A stretch of 64,000 bases of DNA from Desulfobacteraceae bacterium UBA2174 (GCA_002327445.1 DCWA01000030.1:93928-157927); one strand, 5' to 3'; positions 51,093 through 59,424 are shown, counted from the stretch's first letter. Numbers and translations: made by a program. Notes: a model not told the origin generated them from the letters alone.

Positions 51093-52409
51093 ATGGATGA
51101 CCATAACGATCGCAACTTCGATGCCCTGGTAATCGGCGGCGGCATCGCCGGCCTGCAATCGGCCCTGGACCTGGCCGATCAGGGCTTCACCGTGGCCGTG
51201 ATCGAACGGGACGCCTCGGTGGGCGGCAAGATGATCCGGCTCTCCAAGGTCTTTCCCACCCTGGACTGCGCCAGTTGCATCACCACCCCCAAGATGGCCG
51301 CCGCGGCCCACCACGACCGCATCACCCTCCTGACCTACTGCGACCTGATCTCGCTGCAGCGCGAAAACGGGGGGTTCCGGGCCGAAGTCATCCAGCGGCC
51401 GCGCTACGTGGATGCCCGCAAATGCATCGGCTGCCGCCAGTGCGAATACGCCTGCCCGGTTCTGGTACCCGACCGGGAGCAGGGGGGCTTTTCGCCGACC
51501 AAGGCCATCGCCATCCCCTTTTCCAACGCCATTCCCCAGATCGCGGTCCTCGACCCGAACCACTGCATGCTCTGCGGGCGCTGCGAGCGGGTCTGCCCCA
51601 CCGGGGCGGTGGACTATTTCCAGCAGCCGCAGCCCTTCACCGTGACCGCCAGGACCGCCGTGGTCACCACCGGCTTCGAGATGACCACTCTGGCCGACAA
51701 GCCGCAGTACGGCCGCGGCAAGATTCCCAACCTCATCGACGCCTTGCAGATGGAGCGCCTGCTCGCTCCCCACGGCCCGTACAATCGGGTGCTGCGGCCG
51801 TCGGACGGCAAGGCCCCGGACAGCATCGCCTACATCCAGTGCGCCGGGTCGCGGGACAAGTCCATGGGCCAGTCGTACTGCTCGCGGGTCTGCTGCATGT
51901 ACGCCATCAAGCAGGCCATGCTCCTCTCCGGCTCCCTGCCCCTGGCCGACATCACCATCTACTATATGGACATCCGGGCCTTCGGCAAAGGCTACGAGCA
52001 GTTCTTTCAGAACGCCCAGGCCATGGGGATCAACTTCGTCAAGGCCAAGGTGGCGGCGGTGGAACCCGGCCCGGACGGCGCGGTGGTGCTGCGCTACGAG
52101 GCCCAGGACGGCGAGGGGGTCACCACGGCCGAGCACGATCTGGTCGTGCTCTCGCTGGGGCTGATTCCCGCCTGGAACCCGGCCGGTGTCTGTCCGCTGG
52201 CCACCGCTTCGGACCGGTTCATCCAGAGCCGCCGTCCCAAGCTGGCCCCGGTGGAGACCGCCATGGAGGGACTTTTCGCCGCCGGAGCGGCCATCGGCCC
52301 CAAGGACATCGTCGATACCATCGCCGAGGCCGGCAACGCGGCCATGGCGGCCGGCAAATATCTGGCGGCCCTGTCCCGTCAAGGCCAGGAAACCGTCGCG
52401 GCACAATGA
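51093..52409 (+). CDS. hdrA: HdrA-like flavoprotein, short form (QmoA-like length)
   Basis: 438 residues. FAD-binding GGGIAG at 15-20 and IERDASVGGKMIRLSKVFPTLDCASC, a segment shared by HdrA and QmoA. Two ferredoxin motifs: C111-x2-C-x2-C-x3-C (CIGCRQCEYACP) and C158-x2-C-x2-C-x3-C (CMLCGRCERVCP), inserted before the second part of the flavin fold (IQCAGSRDKSMGQSYCSRVCCMYAIKQA). It should pass electrons between MvhD, the second HdrA and HdrBC. AAGGGG precedes the ATG. Stop to next start: 28 bases. Confidence 0.88.
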   Translation: MDDHNDRNFDALVIGGGIAGLQSALDLADQGFTVAVIERDASVGGKMIRLSKVFPTLDCASCITTPKMAAAAHHDRITLLTYCDLISLQRENGGFRAEVIQRPRYVDARKCIGCRQCEYACPVLVPDREQGGFSPTKAIAIPFSNAIPQIAVLDPNHCMLCGRCERVCPTGAVDYFQQPQPFTVTARTAVVTTGFEMTTLADKPQYGRGKIPNLIDALQMERLLAPHGPYNRVLRPSDGKAPDSIAYIQCAGSRDKSMGQSYCSRVCCMYAIKQAMLLSGSLPLADITIYYMDIRAFGKGYEQFFQNAQAMGINFVKAKVAAVEPGPDGAVVLRYEAQDGEGVTTAEHDLVVLSLGLIPAWNPAGVCPLATASDRFIQSRRPKLAPVETAMEGLFAAGAAIGPKDIVDTIAEAGNAAMAAGKYLAALSRQGQETVAAQ

Positions 52410-52437
52410 CCCACCCGGGTTGCGGGAGACCATCGAG

Positions 52438-54315
52438 ATGACCCAGGACAATCCAAAGCCGGAAACCCTCGCCGCCAAGATCGGCGTTTACATCTGCCAC
52501 TGTGGCGGCAACATTTCAGACCATGTGGACGTGGAAACCGTCCGCCGGCGCGTGGAAAAGATGCCCGGCGTGGCGGTGGCCCGCACCAACATGTTCATGT
52601 GCTCCGACCCGGGGCAGGAAATGATCGCCGAAGACCTGAAGAGCGGCACCGTGGACCGGGTGGTAGTGGCCTCCTGCGCCCCGAGCCTCCATGAAAAAAC
52701 GTTCCGCAGTGCCATCCAGCGTGCCGGCGCCAATCCCTTCATCTATGAGCACGCCAACATCCGCGAACAGGTGAGCTGCGTCCACCACGGCCAGGCAGCC
52801 ACCGACAAGGCCACCGTTCTGGTGGCGGCGGCCGCCGCCAAGGCCGGACAACTCAAACCCCTGACGCCGATCCGGGTGCCGGCCCTGCGCCACGCCACCG
52901 TCATCGGCGCCGGGGCCGCCGGGCTCAGCGCGGCCCGCGACCTGGCCGATAGCGGCATCCCGGTCACCCTGATCGAAAAATCGTCCTTTCTGGGCGGCCA
53001 GCTGGCCCGACTCGACCGCATCGCTCCCACCGGCGACCTGGCCGCCGACCTGGTGCGCCAACTGGTGGAAAGCGTCCTGAATCACCGGGACATCACGGTG
53101 CTCACCGACGCCGAAGTGGTGGGTTTCGAGGGTTATATCGGCAATTTCAAGCTCACCGTGCGCCGCGGGCAGCCCGCCGTCGAGCCCGCCACAGAACCGC
53201 GCTACATCCCCTTCTCCGGCATGCAGCCGGCCGGCACCGGCGCTGACAAGCCCGGCGATCTCACCGTGGAAACCGGCGCCATCGTCCTGGCCACCGGGTT
53301 TCGCTCCTACCGGCCGCGCCAGGGGGAATACGGTTTCGGCGATTTTTCCCCCGTCATCACCCTGCCGGACCTGATCCGCAAGATGGCCGAGCGGCATGTC
53401 CCGGGAAACATGCTGACCATCGACGGCCGCCAGGTGCGCGCCGTGGCCATGATCCACTGCGTGGGCAGCCGCCAGATCCCCGGCATCCACCCGGAAGACG
53501 AAAACGGCCATCTGAACGAGTACTGCTCGCGGGTCTGCTGCACGGCGACCCTCAACGCCGCCGACCGCATCCGCCAGGCCTATCCCGGCACCCGGGTCTA
53601 CGAGCTGTACCGGGACATCCGGACCTATGGCCGGGACCAGGAGGAACTCTACGAGCAGGCCGGCCGCAACGGAGTGGTCTTCCTGCGCTTCGAGGCCGAA
53701 AACGCCCCTGAAGTGCTGCCGGCCGATCCGGGCGACGGATTCGCCCTGAAAGTCAAAGTCACCGACACCCTGACCTTCGGCGAAACCCTCGAAGTGCCGG
53801 CCGACCTGGTGGTGCTGGCCACCGGGATGGAACCCAACGACGTGTCGGATCTGGTGGAGATGATGAAGCTGCCGGTGGGCACGGACCGGTTTCTGCTGGA
53901 AGTTCACCCCAAGCTGCGGCCGGTGGAAATGCCGGTGGCCGGCATCTTTGTCGCCGGCACCTGCCAGGCGCCCTTCGATGTGGGGGAGGCCTGCAACGCC
54001 GCCGGCGCCGCGGCAGTCAAGGCCGCGGCCCTGCTCGGCGCCGGTCAGGTCGAACTGGACCCCTTCGTGGCCGAAGTGGATGTAGACCGCTGCCGGGGAA
54101 CGGGCGCCTGCATCGAGGCCTGCCTCAACCCCGGCGCCTTGAGCCTGGTGGAGATGCAGATCGACGGGCAAACGGTGCAACGGGCACGGGTCACCCCGGC
54201 CCTCTGCCTCGGTTGCGGGGCCTGCGTCGCCGTGTGCCCGGAAAACGCCATCGACGTCTGCGGCATGACGCTGCGGCAGTACGAGGCAATGGTGGATGCC
54301 ATTGTGGAAAACTAA
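52438..54315 (+). CDS. hdrA: HdrA-like flavoprotein, long form
   Basis: 625 residues. N-terminal HdrA domain IGVYICHCGGNISDHVD with the conserved CSDPGQ and SCAPSLHEKTF, then FAD domain VIGAGAAGLSAARDLADSG and HCVGSRQIPG...EYCSRVCC. The C-terminal dicluster ferredoxin is uneven: the second motif is complete (Cys590, 593, 596, 600; CLGCGACVAVCP), but the first reads CRGTGACIEAC with Thr555 in place of the second Cys. In family members HdrA carries the bifurcating flavin. The start has GGGAGA upstream. Confidence 0.9.
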   Translation: MTQDNPKPETLAAKIGVYICHCGGNISDHVDVETVRRRVEKMPGVAVARTNMFMCSDPGQEMIAEDLKSGTVDRVVVASCAPSLHEKTFRSAIQRAGANPFIYEHANIREQVSCVHHGQAATDKATVLVAAAAAKAGQLKPLTPIRVPALRHATVIGAGAAGLSAARDLADSGIPVTLIEKSSFLGGQLARLDRIAPTGDLAADLVRQLVESVLNHRDITVLTDAEVVGFEGYIGNFKLTVRRGQPAVEPATEPRYIPFSGMQPAGTGADKPGDLTVETGAIVLATGFRSYRPRQGEYGFGDFSPVITLPDLIRKMAERHVPGNMLTIDGRQVRAVAMIHCVGSRQIPGIHPEDENGHLNEYCSRVCCTATLNAADRIRQAYPGTRVYELYRDIRTYGRDQEELYEQAGRNGVVFLRFEAENAPEVLPADPGDGFALKVKVTDTLTFGETLEVPADLVVLATGMEPNDVSDLVEMMKLPVGTDRFLLEVHPKLRPVEMPVAGIFVAGTCQAPFDVGEACNAAGAAAVKAAALLGAGQVELDPFVAEVDVDRCRGTGACIEACLNPGALSLVEMQIDGQTVQRARVTPALCLGCGACVAVCPENAIDVCGMTLRQYEAMVDAIVEN

Positions 54316-54484
54316 AATTTTAAGCACGAAATTCGAAATCCGAAACAATGATCAAAATTCAAATGACGGAAATTCAAAATAAAAAAACCCAGAGAAGCCT
54401 CGCCCTGCCGCTGTTTTGGGGAATCGAATGTTGATCATTCGAATTTGTTTCGAATTTCGTGCTTCGGATTTCGAATTTTTAAAA
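54314..54484. repeat. 171-bp imperfect palindrome, repeat family C copy 3
   Basis: Left arm AAGCACGAAATTCGAAATCC and right arm (TTTCGAATTTCGTGCTTCGG) are complementary over about 20 bases; the centre includes CCCAGAGAAGCC. It starts in the stop region of the long hdrA and ends 14 bases before the next ATG, so it is transcribed within the operon and could act as an RNA hairpin. Confidence 0.75.
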
Positions 54485-54497
54485 GCGAGGTAAACCG

Positions 54498-54818
54498 ATG
54501 ACCGTTGACTCTGCCAAAAAGCAAGCCTTCAAGGACCTGCGGGCCGCACGCCGCCATTGGGTGGACGAGGCCACGGCGGCATCCCGATCCCAGAAAAAGA
54601 CCATCCAGGCGATCCGCGAGTTCCTGGAAAACGATCCGGCCACCGTGCCGCAAATCGCCGCCGCCGTCGACCTGCCCGCAGCCACCGTGCTCTGGTTCGT
54701 CGCCGGGATGAAAAAGTACGGCCAGATCGTCGAGGCCGGACAGGACGACAGCTACTTTCGCTACGCACTGGTGGCGGGCAAGCCGGCGGAAGCCGACACG
54801 GCGGAAGCCGAGGCCTGA
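54498..54818 (+). CDS. small winged-helix-like protein within the hdr cluster
   Basis: 106 residues. A basic N-terminal helix (KKQAFKDLRAARRHW) precedes a predicted HTH (QAIREFLENDPATVPQIAAAVDLPAATVLWFVAGMKKYG) and a wing-like strand (QIVEAGQDDSYFRYAL), ending in an acidic tail. Its location between hdrA and hdrC suggests an accessory or regulatory protein of the complex. GAGG lies upstream. I do not know a named family. Confidence 0.65.
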   Translation: MTVDSAKKQAFKDLRAARRHWVDEATAASRSQKKTIQAIREFLENDPATVPQIAAAVDLPAATVLWFVAGMKKYGQIVEAGQDDSYFRYALVAGKPAEADTAEAEA

Positions 54819-54842
54819 TCCCTGCCGCCCGGGAGAAAAGAG

Positions 54843-55145
54843 ATGACCCGACTCAGCCCGGATTTTGTCGAAGAGATGAAACGCTACAGCCACGACACGG
54901 CCTTGGCCTGTTTCAACTGCGGCACCTGCACGGCGATCTGCCCGCTCATCGACGAGCACTTTCCGCGCCGGATGATCCGCTACGTGCAGATCGGGGCCAA
55001 GGACCGCATTCTGGAAAACGCACCGGAACTCTGGAAGTGCCTCCACTGCGGGCTCTGCACCCAGACCTGCCCGCGGGAAGCCAATCCGGGCGAGATCATC
55101 CTGGGGTTGAAGCGCATGGTCGTCGCTCACTGGAGGAAATCCTGA
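54843..55145 (+). CDS. hdrC: HdrC-like iron-sulfur subunit
   Basis: 100 residues with two [4Fe-4S] motifs: CFNCGTCTAICPL and CLHCGLCTQTCPREANPGE, connected by a helical segment (RRMIRYVQIGAKDRIL). This is the HdrC plan (transfer of electrons from HdrA to HdrB). GGGAGA is upstream; it abuts hdrB. Confidence 0.9.
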   Translation: MTRLSPDFVEEMKRYSHDTALACFNCGTCTAICPLIDEHFPRRMIRYVQIGAKDRILENAPELWKCLHCGLCTQTCPREANPGEIILGLKRMVVAHWRKS

Positions 55146-55146
55146 C

Positions 55147-56076
55147 ATGTATCATCCACGGGACATCATCGAAGCCATCGCCGCCAATCTGCGCACCACG
55201 CGCAACCCCTTCGGCATCCCCCACTTCATGGTCAACCGCTGGTGGCGCAAGTCCGGTCTGACCACCGGGGGCGACGCCCTCCTCTTCACCGGGCTGATGT
55301 ACCAGTTCATCCCGTATATCGAGACATCGACGGCTTACCTGGCCAAGTACGAGGACAGCCCGCTCAACGCCTATCTGCGCTACGCCCGATACGTGCCGGG
55401 CTATTTTTCCGGCCTCGGCCTGGCGACGATCACCCCGGGGCGTGAAAAGCGAAAATTCGACCGGATCCTGCAGGACATCGTCAAGCTCCTGAAGGCCTCC
55501 GGCGTCGATTTCGGCTACCGCCCGGAACTGGACCGCTACAGCGGGATTCTGCTCTACGACCTCGGCGACCAGGAGGGTTTCGTCCGCCACGCCCGCTGGC
55601 TGGCCGATCGACTGCGAAAGGCCGGCGTGAAAAAGCTCATCACCGTCGACCCGCATACCACCTACGCCCTGAAGGAGCTGTTTCCCGAGTACACGGGGGC
55701 GCGCTTCGAGGTGCACCCCTACTTCGAACTGCTGCGCCTGAAGGGCGGCAACGGCCGGCGTACCGTGGCCCTCCACGATCCTTGCTTTTACGGCCGCTAC
55801 CTCGGTTTGTCCGACGTGCCGGCCCGGGCCCTGGCCGACCTGGGCATCGACTGCGCGCCGCTGGACCGTTCCGGCGCCTACACCCACTGCTGCGGCGGAC
55901 CGGCCGAATCCATATCGCCCAGCCTGGCCGTCGAAGTGGGCCGCCGGCGTCTGGACCAACTCGAGGCCACCGGCGCGCCCATCGTGGCCATGTGCCCCAT
56001 CTGCCTGGGCAACCTGCGCAAACTGGGGGCCGACGTGCAGGATCTGTCCAGCGTGCTGGCGGAAACATTGCAATGA
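55147..56076 (+). CDS. hdrB: HdrB-like subunit with one CCG cluster site
   Basis: 309 residues. Only the C-terminal CCG domain is complete: Cys213 (HDPCFYGRYLG), Cys248-Cys249 (HCCGGPAES), Cys283-x2-Cys286 (CPICLGN), spacing as in the non-cubane [4Fe-4S] motif. The N-terminal half keeps the fold (GGDALLFTGLMYQFIPY) but the expected cysteine is Leu50. True HdrB has two sites for splitting a heterodisulfide, so this one may deliver single electrons to MetV instead. GGAGG before ATG. Confidence 0.85.
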   Translation: MYHPRDIIEAIAANLRTTRNPFGIPHFMVNRWWRKSGLTTGGDALLFTGLMYQFIPYIETSTAYLAKYEDSPLNAYLRYARYVPGYFSGLGLATITPGREKRKFDRILQDIVKLLKASGVDFGYRPELDRYSGILLYDLGDQEGFVRHARWLADRLRKAGVKKLITVDPHTTYALKELFPEYTGARFEVHPYFELLRLKGGNGRRTVALHDPCFYGRYLGLSDVPARALADLGIDCAPLDRSGAYTHCCGGPAESISPSLAVEVGRRRLDQLEATGAPIVAMCPICLGNLRKLGADVQDLSSVLAETLQ

Positions 56077-56079
56077 GTT

Positions 56080-56200
56080 GCGAGTGCCTAAAGTGACCTA
56101 AAGTGCCTTAAGTTAAGGAATAAAAATAAGTTATATAAAAACCGGAGCGCAGCGACACCACAACTTTAGTCACTTTAGTCACTCGTAACTTTAGTCACTC
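56080..56200. repeat. intergenic repeat family B, copy 2
   Basis: Same design as 50911-51060: AAGTGCCTAAAGT words, a core TATATAAAAACCGGAGCGCA then GCGACACCACAACTTTAGTC, and TTTAGTCAC words on the right. It separates hdrB from the DsrE-like gene. Confidence 0.8.
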
Positions 56201-56230
56201 CCAAATTCTACACTGCAAAGGAGCCCCTTC

Positions 56231-56605
56231 ATGACCACCAACACCGAAAAAATCCTCTACATCACCACCTACGGCGACGAAAACCCGGACAAGGCCGCAT
56301 TTCCCTTCGTGCTGGCCAATGCCGCCCTGGCGATGGACGTCGAGGTGACCATCGTGCTGCAAAGCAACGCCGTTCGCCTGGCAAGGAAGGGGTTCGCCGA
56401 AACGGTGCCGGCGGCGGGCGGCCTGCCGCCGCTGAAGAAACTCATCGACGACCTGGTGGAACTGGGTGGCCGCATCTGGGTCTGTGGGCCGTGCATCAAG
56501 GTCCGCAATATCGAGGAGGCCGATCTGATCGACGGCGCCCGGGTGACGGCCGCCGCCCAGGTGAACATCGCAGCCATGGAAGCCAACGCCGTCTTTACGT
56601 ATTGA
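56231..56605 (+). CDS. DsrE-family protein
   Basis: 124 residues: ILYITTYGDENPDKAAFPFVLANAALAM is typical of DsrE/peroxiredoxin-like proteins, then VTIVLQSNAVRLARKG and IWVCGPCIKVRNI with Cys85 and Cys88. DsrE-type proteins bind persulfide sulfur and hand it to or from TusA. Co-location with tusA at the front of this operon is consistent. GGAG precedes the ATG. Confidence 0.88.
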   Translation: MTTNTEKILYITTYGDENPDKAAFPFVLANAALAMDVEVTIVLQSNAVRLARKGFAETVPAAGGLPPLKKLIDDLVELGGRIWVCGPCIKVRNIEEADLIDGARVTAAAQVNIAAMEANAVFTY

Positions 56606-56655
56606 GCCGGTCGCTTGTCATCGCCGGCGGTCAACCGCAACCATCGAGGTGCCCC

Positions 56656-57378
56656 ATGACCGGATCGTCCTCAACACAGTCCCCTTGCCGAGTCACCGAC
56701 CTGGTGACCCTCAAGCTCCAGGGTGCTGAAATCGTTTGCCGCACCGCTTTCGAGATCCTGCCGGTGGACTTTCGGCACCGGGCCAACCCGTTTCGCGCCC
56801 ACATCTTCCTGTGCCGCTTTACCGGCACCGTGGACGGAAGGGACTACGTCTTTCGCAAGTGCTACGCCCGGGGGTGTCCCAACAATCTCTGCCCCCACGT
56901 GTCCCAGGCGGTGCTCATCGCCAACCGGTACCTGCAGCGCGACTATCACAAACTCAAAGCCGCCGGTATCGAAGTCGAGGAACGCCTTTTCGATCTGGCC
57001 GACATGATGGTGGCCTTCGACCAGCCGCCTGCCCCCGGGGTCGATATCTGGACCATGCCCGACCTGGTGGCCGCCGCCCGGGACGGCCGCCGCGTCAAGG
57101 TCGCCCTCGCCCTGTCGTTCATCTCGGCGGTGGAACACTTCGACCGCCGCGACCAGCCGCAGACCTATCTGATGGGCGAATTCGACGCCACGGTGGACGA
57201 GGTGCCCTGCCGCTGCGAACGCTGCTTCGCCTGTCATCCCACCGAGGGAGGGGAGGCCTACCGCCGGCGGGCCGTGGAAATCGCCGACGCCCGGCTGAAA
57301 CTGCTCTACGAGGAGTTCCAGCATGCCGGGGTCCAGTGCCGGCAGCGGTATTTCGCGGAAGGAAGCGGCGGCAATTGA
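56656..57378 (+). CDS. cysteine-rich protein of unknown function
   Basis: 240 residues, no signal peptide. Two cysteine groups: Cys69, Cys74, Cys79 with His81 (CYARGCPNNLCPH) and Cys185, Cys187, Cys190, Cys193 with His194 (CRCERCFACH). Two metal-binding sites, perhaps zinc or Fe-S, seem likely. The CFACH matches a haem motif by chance, because the protein is predicted cytosolic. It lies between a DsrE-like gene and metV, always in the same direction. GAGG eight bases upstream of the ATG. Its last codons are duplicated downstream by a repeat. Confidence 0.65.
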   Translation: MTGSSSTQSPCRVTDLVTLKLQGAEIVCRTAFEILPVDFRHRANPFRAHIFLCRFTGTVDGRDYVFRKCYARGCPNNLCPHVSQAVLIANRYLQRDYHKLKAAGIEVEERLFDLADMMVAFDQPPAPGVDIWTMPDLVAAARDGRRVKVALALSFISAVEHFDRRDQPQTYLMGEFDATVDEVPCRCERCFACHPTEGGEAYRRRAVEIADARLKLLYEEFQHAGVQCRQRYFAEGSGGN

Positions 57379-57554
57379 CAAGAGATCCCTCGTCGCTCCG
57401 CGCCTCGGGATGACAGAAGGGGTGGCCGCACCTCGGGATGACACCCTTTCCCGCTGTCATTCCGAACGAATGTGAGGAATCTGCAGTTGGGAATATGGCG
57501 GGAAGCGGCGGCAATTGACAAGAGGCCCCTCGTCGCTCCGCGCCTCGGGATGAC
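57361..57554. repeat. family A repeat copy 4 with 54-bp direct duplication
   Basis: 54 bases at 57361-57414 (including the last 18 of the preceding gene) recur almost unchanged at 57501-57554. Between them is a half family A element (TGTCATTCCGAACGAATGTG then AGGAATCTGCAGTTGGG). The duplicate ends CGCGCCTCGGGATGAC as in other family A copies. Confidence 0.8.
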
Positions 57555-57666
57555 GATTTTAAACTGGAAACTCGAAAATTTGGGCAACCTTCAGCCCCCC
57601 GGCTTGGCCTCCGGGGCCGCGGCCGGGGTGACGGGTGCTGAAAAACGCCGGACAAGGAGAACATCC

Positions 57667-58386
57667 ATGCACGCCACCATCCAAAAACCGATTACCGAAA
57701 TCCTGCGCTTCATTCGCCCCGGCGAGAAAGTGTTTGTCGTCGGGTGCAACAACTGCGCCTGGAAATGCCACAGCGGCGGCCCGGACGAAACCAAGGCCAT
57801 GGCCGAACGCCTGACCCGCCGGGGGGTGGACGTGGTCGGGTACACGGTGCCCGGCCCCCAGGGCATGAGCCTGTGCAAACTCGACCATACCCGCAAGGTC
57901 CTGCAGCAGGATTATGCCGAACAGACCCGCCGGGCCGACTCGTTTCTCGTCCTGGGCTGCGGCCAGGGGGTGCACACCGTCATCGACGCCACCGACGGCG
58001 CCATGGTCCACCCGGGCTGCGACACCATCTTCGGCGGCGAAACCGTTTCGGAAAGCGACATCCAGGAGTTCTGCTCCCTGTGCGGCGAGTGCGTCATCGA
58101 GTACACCGGCGGGCTCTGCCCCATGACCCTGTGCTCCAAGCAGCTCCTCAACGGCCCTTGCGGCGGAGCGGAAAAGGGGATGTGCGAGGTGGACCCGGAG
58201 CGGCCCTGCGGCTGGGTGCTGATCTACGAGCGGCTCCGGAAGCTCGGCCGCCTGGAACTGCTGGATGCCTACCAGCCGCCCAAGGACCACGCCAAGTGGA
58301 GCCGTCCGCGCCGCCTGGAAGTCAGCCCCTTCGAGGCGACCTTCTGCTCCCAGGCCGGACGGGTGACGGTGAGCAACCAGGATTGA
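57667..58386 (+). CDS. metV: MetV-like partner of methylenetetrahydrofolate reductase
   Basis: 239 residues, the iron-sulfur MetV protein. Cysteine-rich features: GCNNCAWKCHSGG near residue 29, LVLGCGQGVH, and CSLCGECVIEYTGGLCPM then CSKQLLNGPCGG. In acetogens MetV links an electron carrier complex to the flavoprotein MetF. It lies upstream of metF and downstream of the hdr genes, the order expected for a MetVF-Hdr-MvhD complex. AAGGAG lies before the ATG. Confidence 0.9.
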   Translation: MHATIQKPITEILRFIRPGEKVFVVGCNNCAWKCHSGGPDETKAMAERLTRRGVDVVGYTVPGPQGMSLCKLDHTRKVLQQDYAEQTRRADSFLVLGCGQGVHTVIDATDGAMVHPGCDTIFGGETVSESDIQEFCSLCGECVIEYTGGLCPMTLCSKQLLNGPCGGAEKGMCEVDPERPCGWVLIYERLRKLGRLELLDAYQPPKDHAKWSRPRRLEVSPFEATFCSQAGRVTVSNQD

Positions 58387-58515
58387 AACGGAGATGAATG
58401 AACCGCGGACGAGCGCCGACAAGCGCAAACATTTCAGCGGCCCGCAAGCCGCCCAGCGGCTGATGGTCTGCGGCTGTCCGCGACCGTCTGCGGTAAACTT
58501 TTCAAGGAGCAAACC

Positions 58516-59424
58516 ATGAAAATCACCAAGCTCTTCCAGAGAGGCGAATTTGTCATCACCGGCGAAGTCGGCCCCATCAAGGGCGCCGTGTCCAGGGACT
58601 GGCGCGTGAGCCCCTCGTGCGCCCAGGAGGCCTGGCATTTGCAGGATTTCGTCCATGCCGTCAACGTCACCGACAACCAGTCCGCCGTGATGCGCCTCGG
58701 GTCCCTGGCGGCCAGCGTGGGCCTCAAGCAACGCGGCATCGAGCCCATCTTTCAGCTCACCTGCCGCGACCGCAACCGCATCGCCTTGCAGAGCGACCTG
58801 CTCACCGCCTACTCGCTGGGCATCGACAACGTGCTGCTGCTCACCGGCGACCACATCCAACTGGGCGACCACAAGTCGGCCAAGCCGGTCTTCGACCTGG
58901 ACTCGGTCCAGTTGATCCGCATGGCCAAGGGTCTCCAGGCGGGGCACGACATCACCGGCCACGACATCGAAAATCCGCCGGACATGGCTCTGGGCGCCGT
59001 GGTCAACCCCAACTTCGAGCCGCTGGACCTGCAACTGCTCAAGATGCGGAAAAAGATCGACGCGGGCGCCGAATTCTTCCAGACCCAGGCGGTCTACGAC
59101 GACCGGGTCGTCGATGAATTCGTCGCCAAAACGGAAAAATTCGGCCGCCCGATCCAATTGGGCGTCGTGATGCTCAAATCGCCCCAGATGGGCGCCTTCA
59201 TGAACCGCAACGTCTCGGGGATCAGCGTCCCCCGGGCCTGGATCGACGAGATCGGTTCGGTGGACAAGGCAGACCGCAAGAAAAAGGCCGCCGAGATGAT
59301 GGGCCGCTTCATCGCCCGGCACAAGGACAAGTTCCAGGGAGTCCACATCATGCCCCTGGGCTGGACCGACGTGGTGCCGGAGATCCTGGAGCATGCCGGC
59401 ATTTCGGTTGCCGCGGCGCGTTGA
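58516..59424 (+). CDS. metF: methylenetetrahydrofolate reductase, MetF
   Basis: 302 residues, TIM-barrel flavoprotein. Features: FVITGEVGPIKG, VNVTDNQSAVMRLGSLA, FQLTCRDRNRIALQSDLLTAYSLG broken as family segments, then NVLLLTGDHIQLGDH, GAVVNPNF, and GAEFFQTQAVYD. It reduces methylene-THF to methyl-THF in the Wood-Ljungdahl pathway (or oxidises it when the pathway runs backward). It lacks the C-terminal NADH domain of eukaryotic enzymes. GGAG precedes the ATG. Confidence 0.93.
   Translation: MKITKLFQRGEFVITGEVGPIKGAVSRDWRVSPSCAQEAWHLQDFVHAVNVTDNQSAVMRLGSLAASVGLKQRGIEPIFQLTCRDRNRIALQSDLLTAYSLGIDNVLLLTGDHIQLGDHKSAKPVFDLDSVQLIRMAKGLQAGHDITGHDIENPPDMALGAVVNPNFEPLDLQLLKMRKKIDAGAEFFQTQAVYDDRVVDEFVAKTEKFGRPIQLGVVMLKSPQMGAFMNRNVSGISVPRAWIDEIGSVDKADRKKKAAEMMGRFIARHKDKFQGVHIMPLGWTDVVPEILEHAGISVAAAR

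Noticed and set aside
49914..56076. Reading the Hdr genes as a QmoABC complex
   Set aside because: No QmoC membrane subunit and no aprAB genes are present; MvhD is separate, and metV and metF follow. The MetVF-Hdr-MvhD reading fits better.
57229..57240. Haem motif CFACH in the unknown protein
   Set aside because: The protein has no signal peptide and the motif lies in a C-x-C-x2-C-x2-C-H group typical of metal sites, so covalent haem is unlikely.
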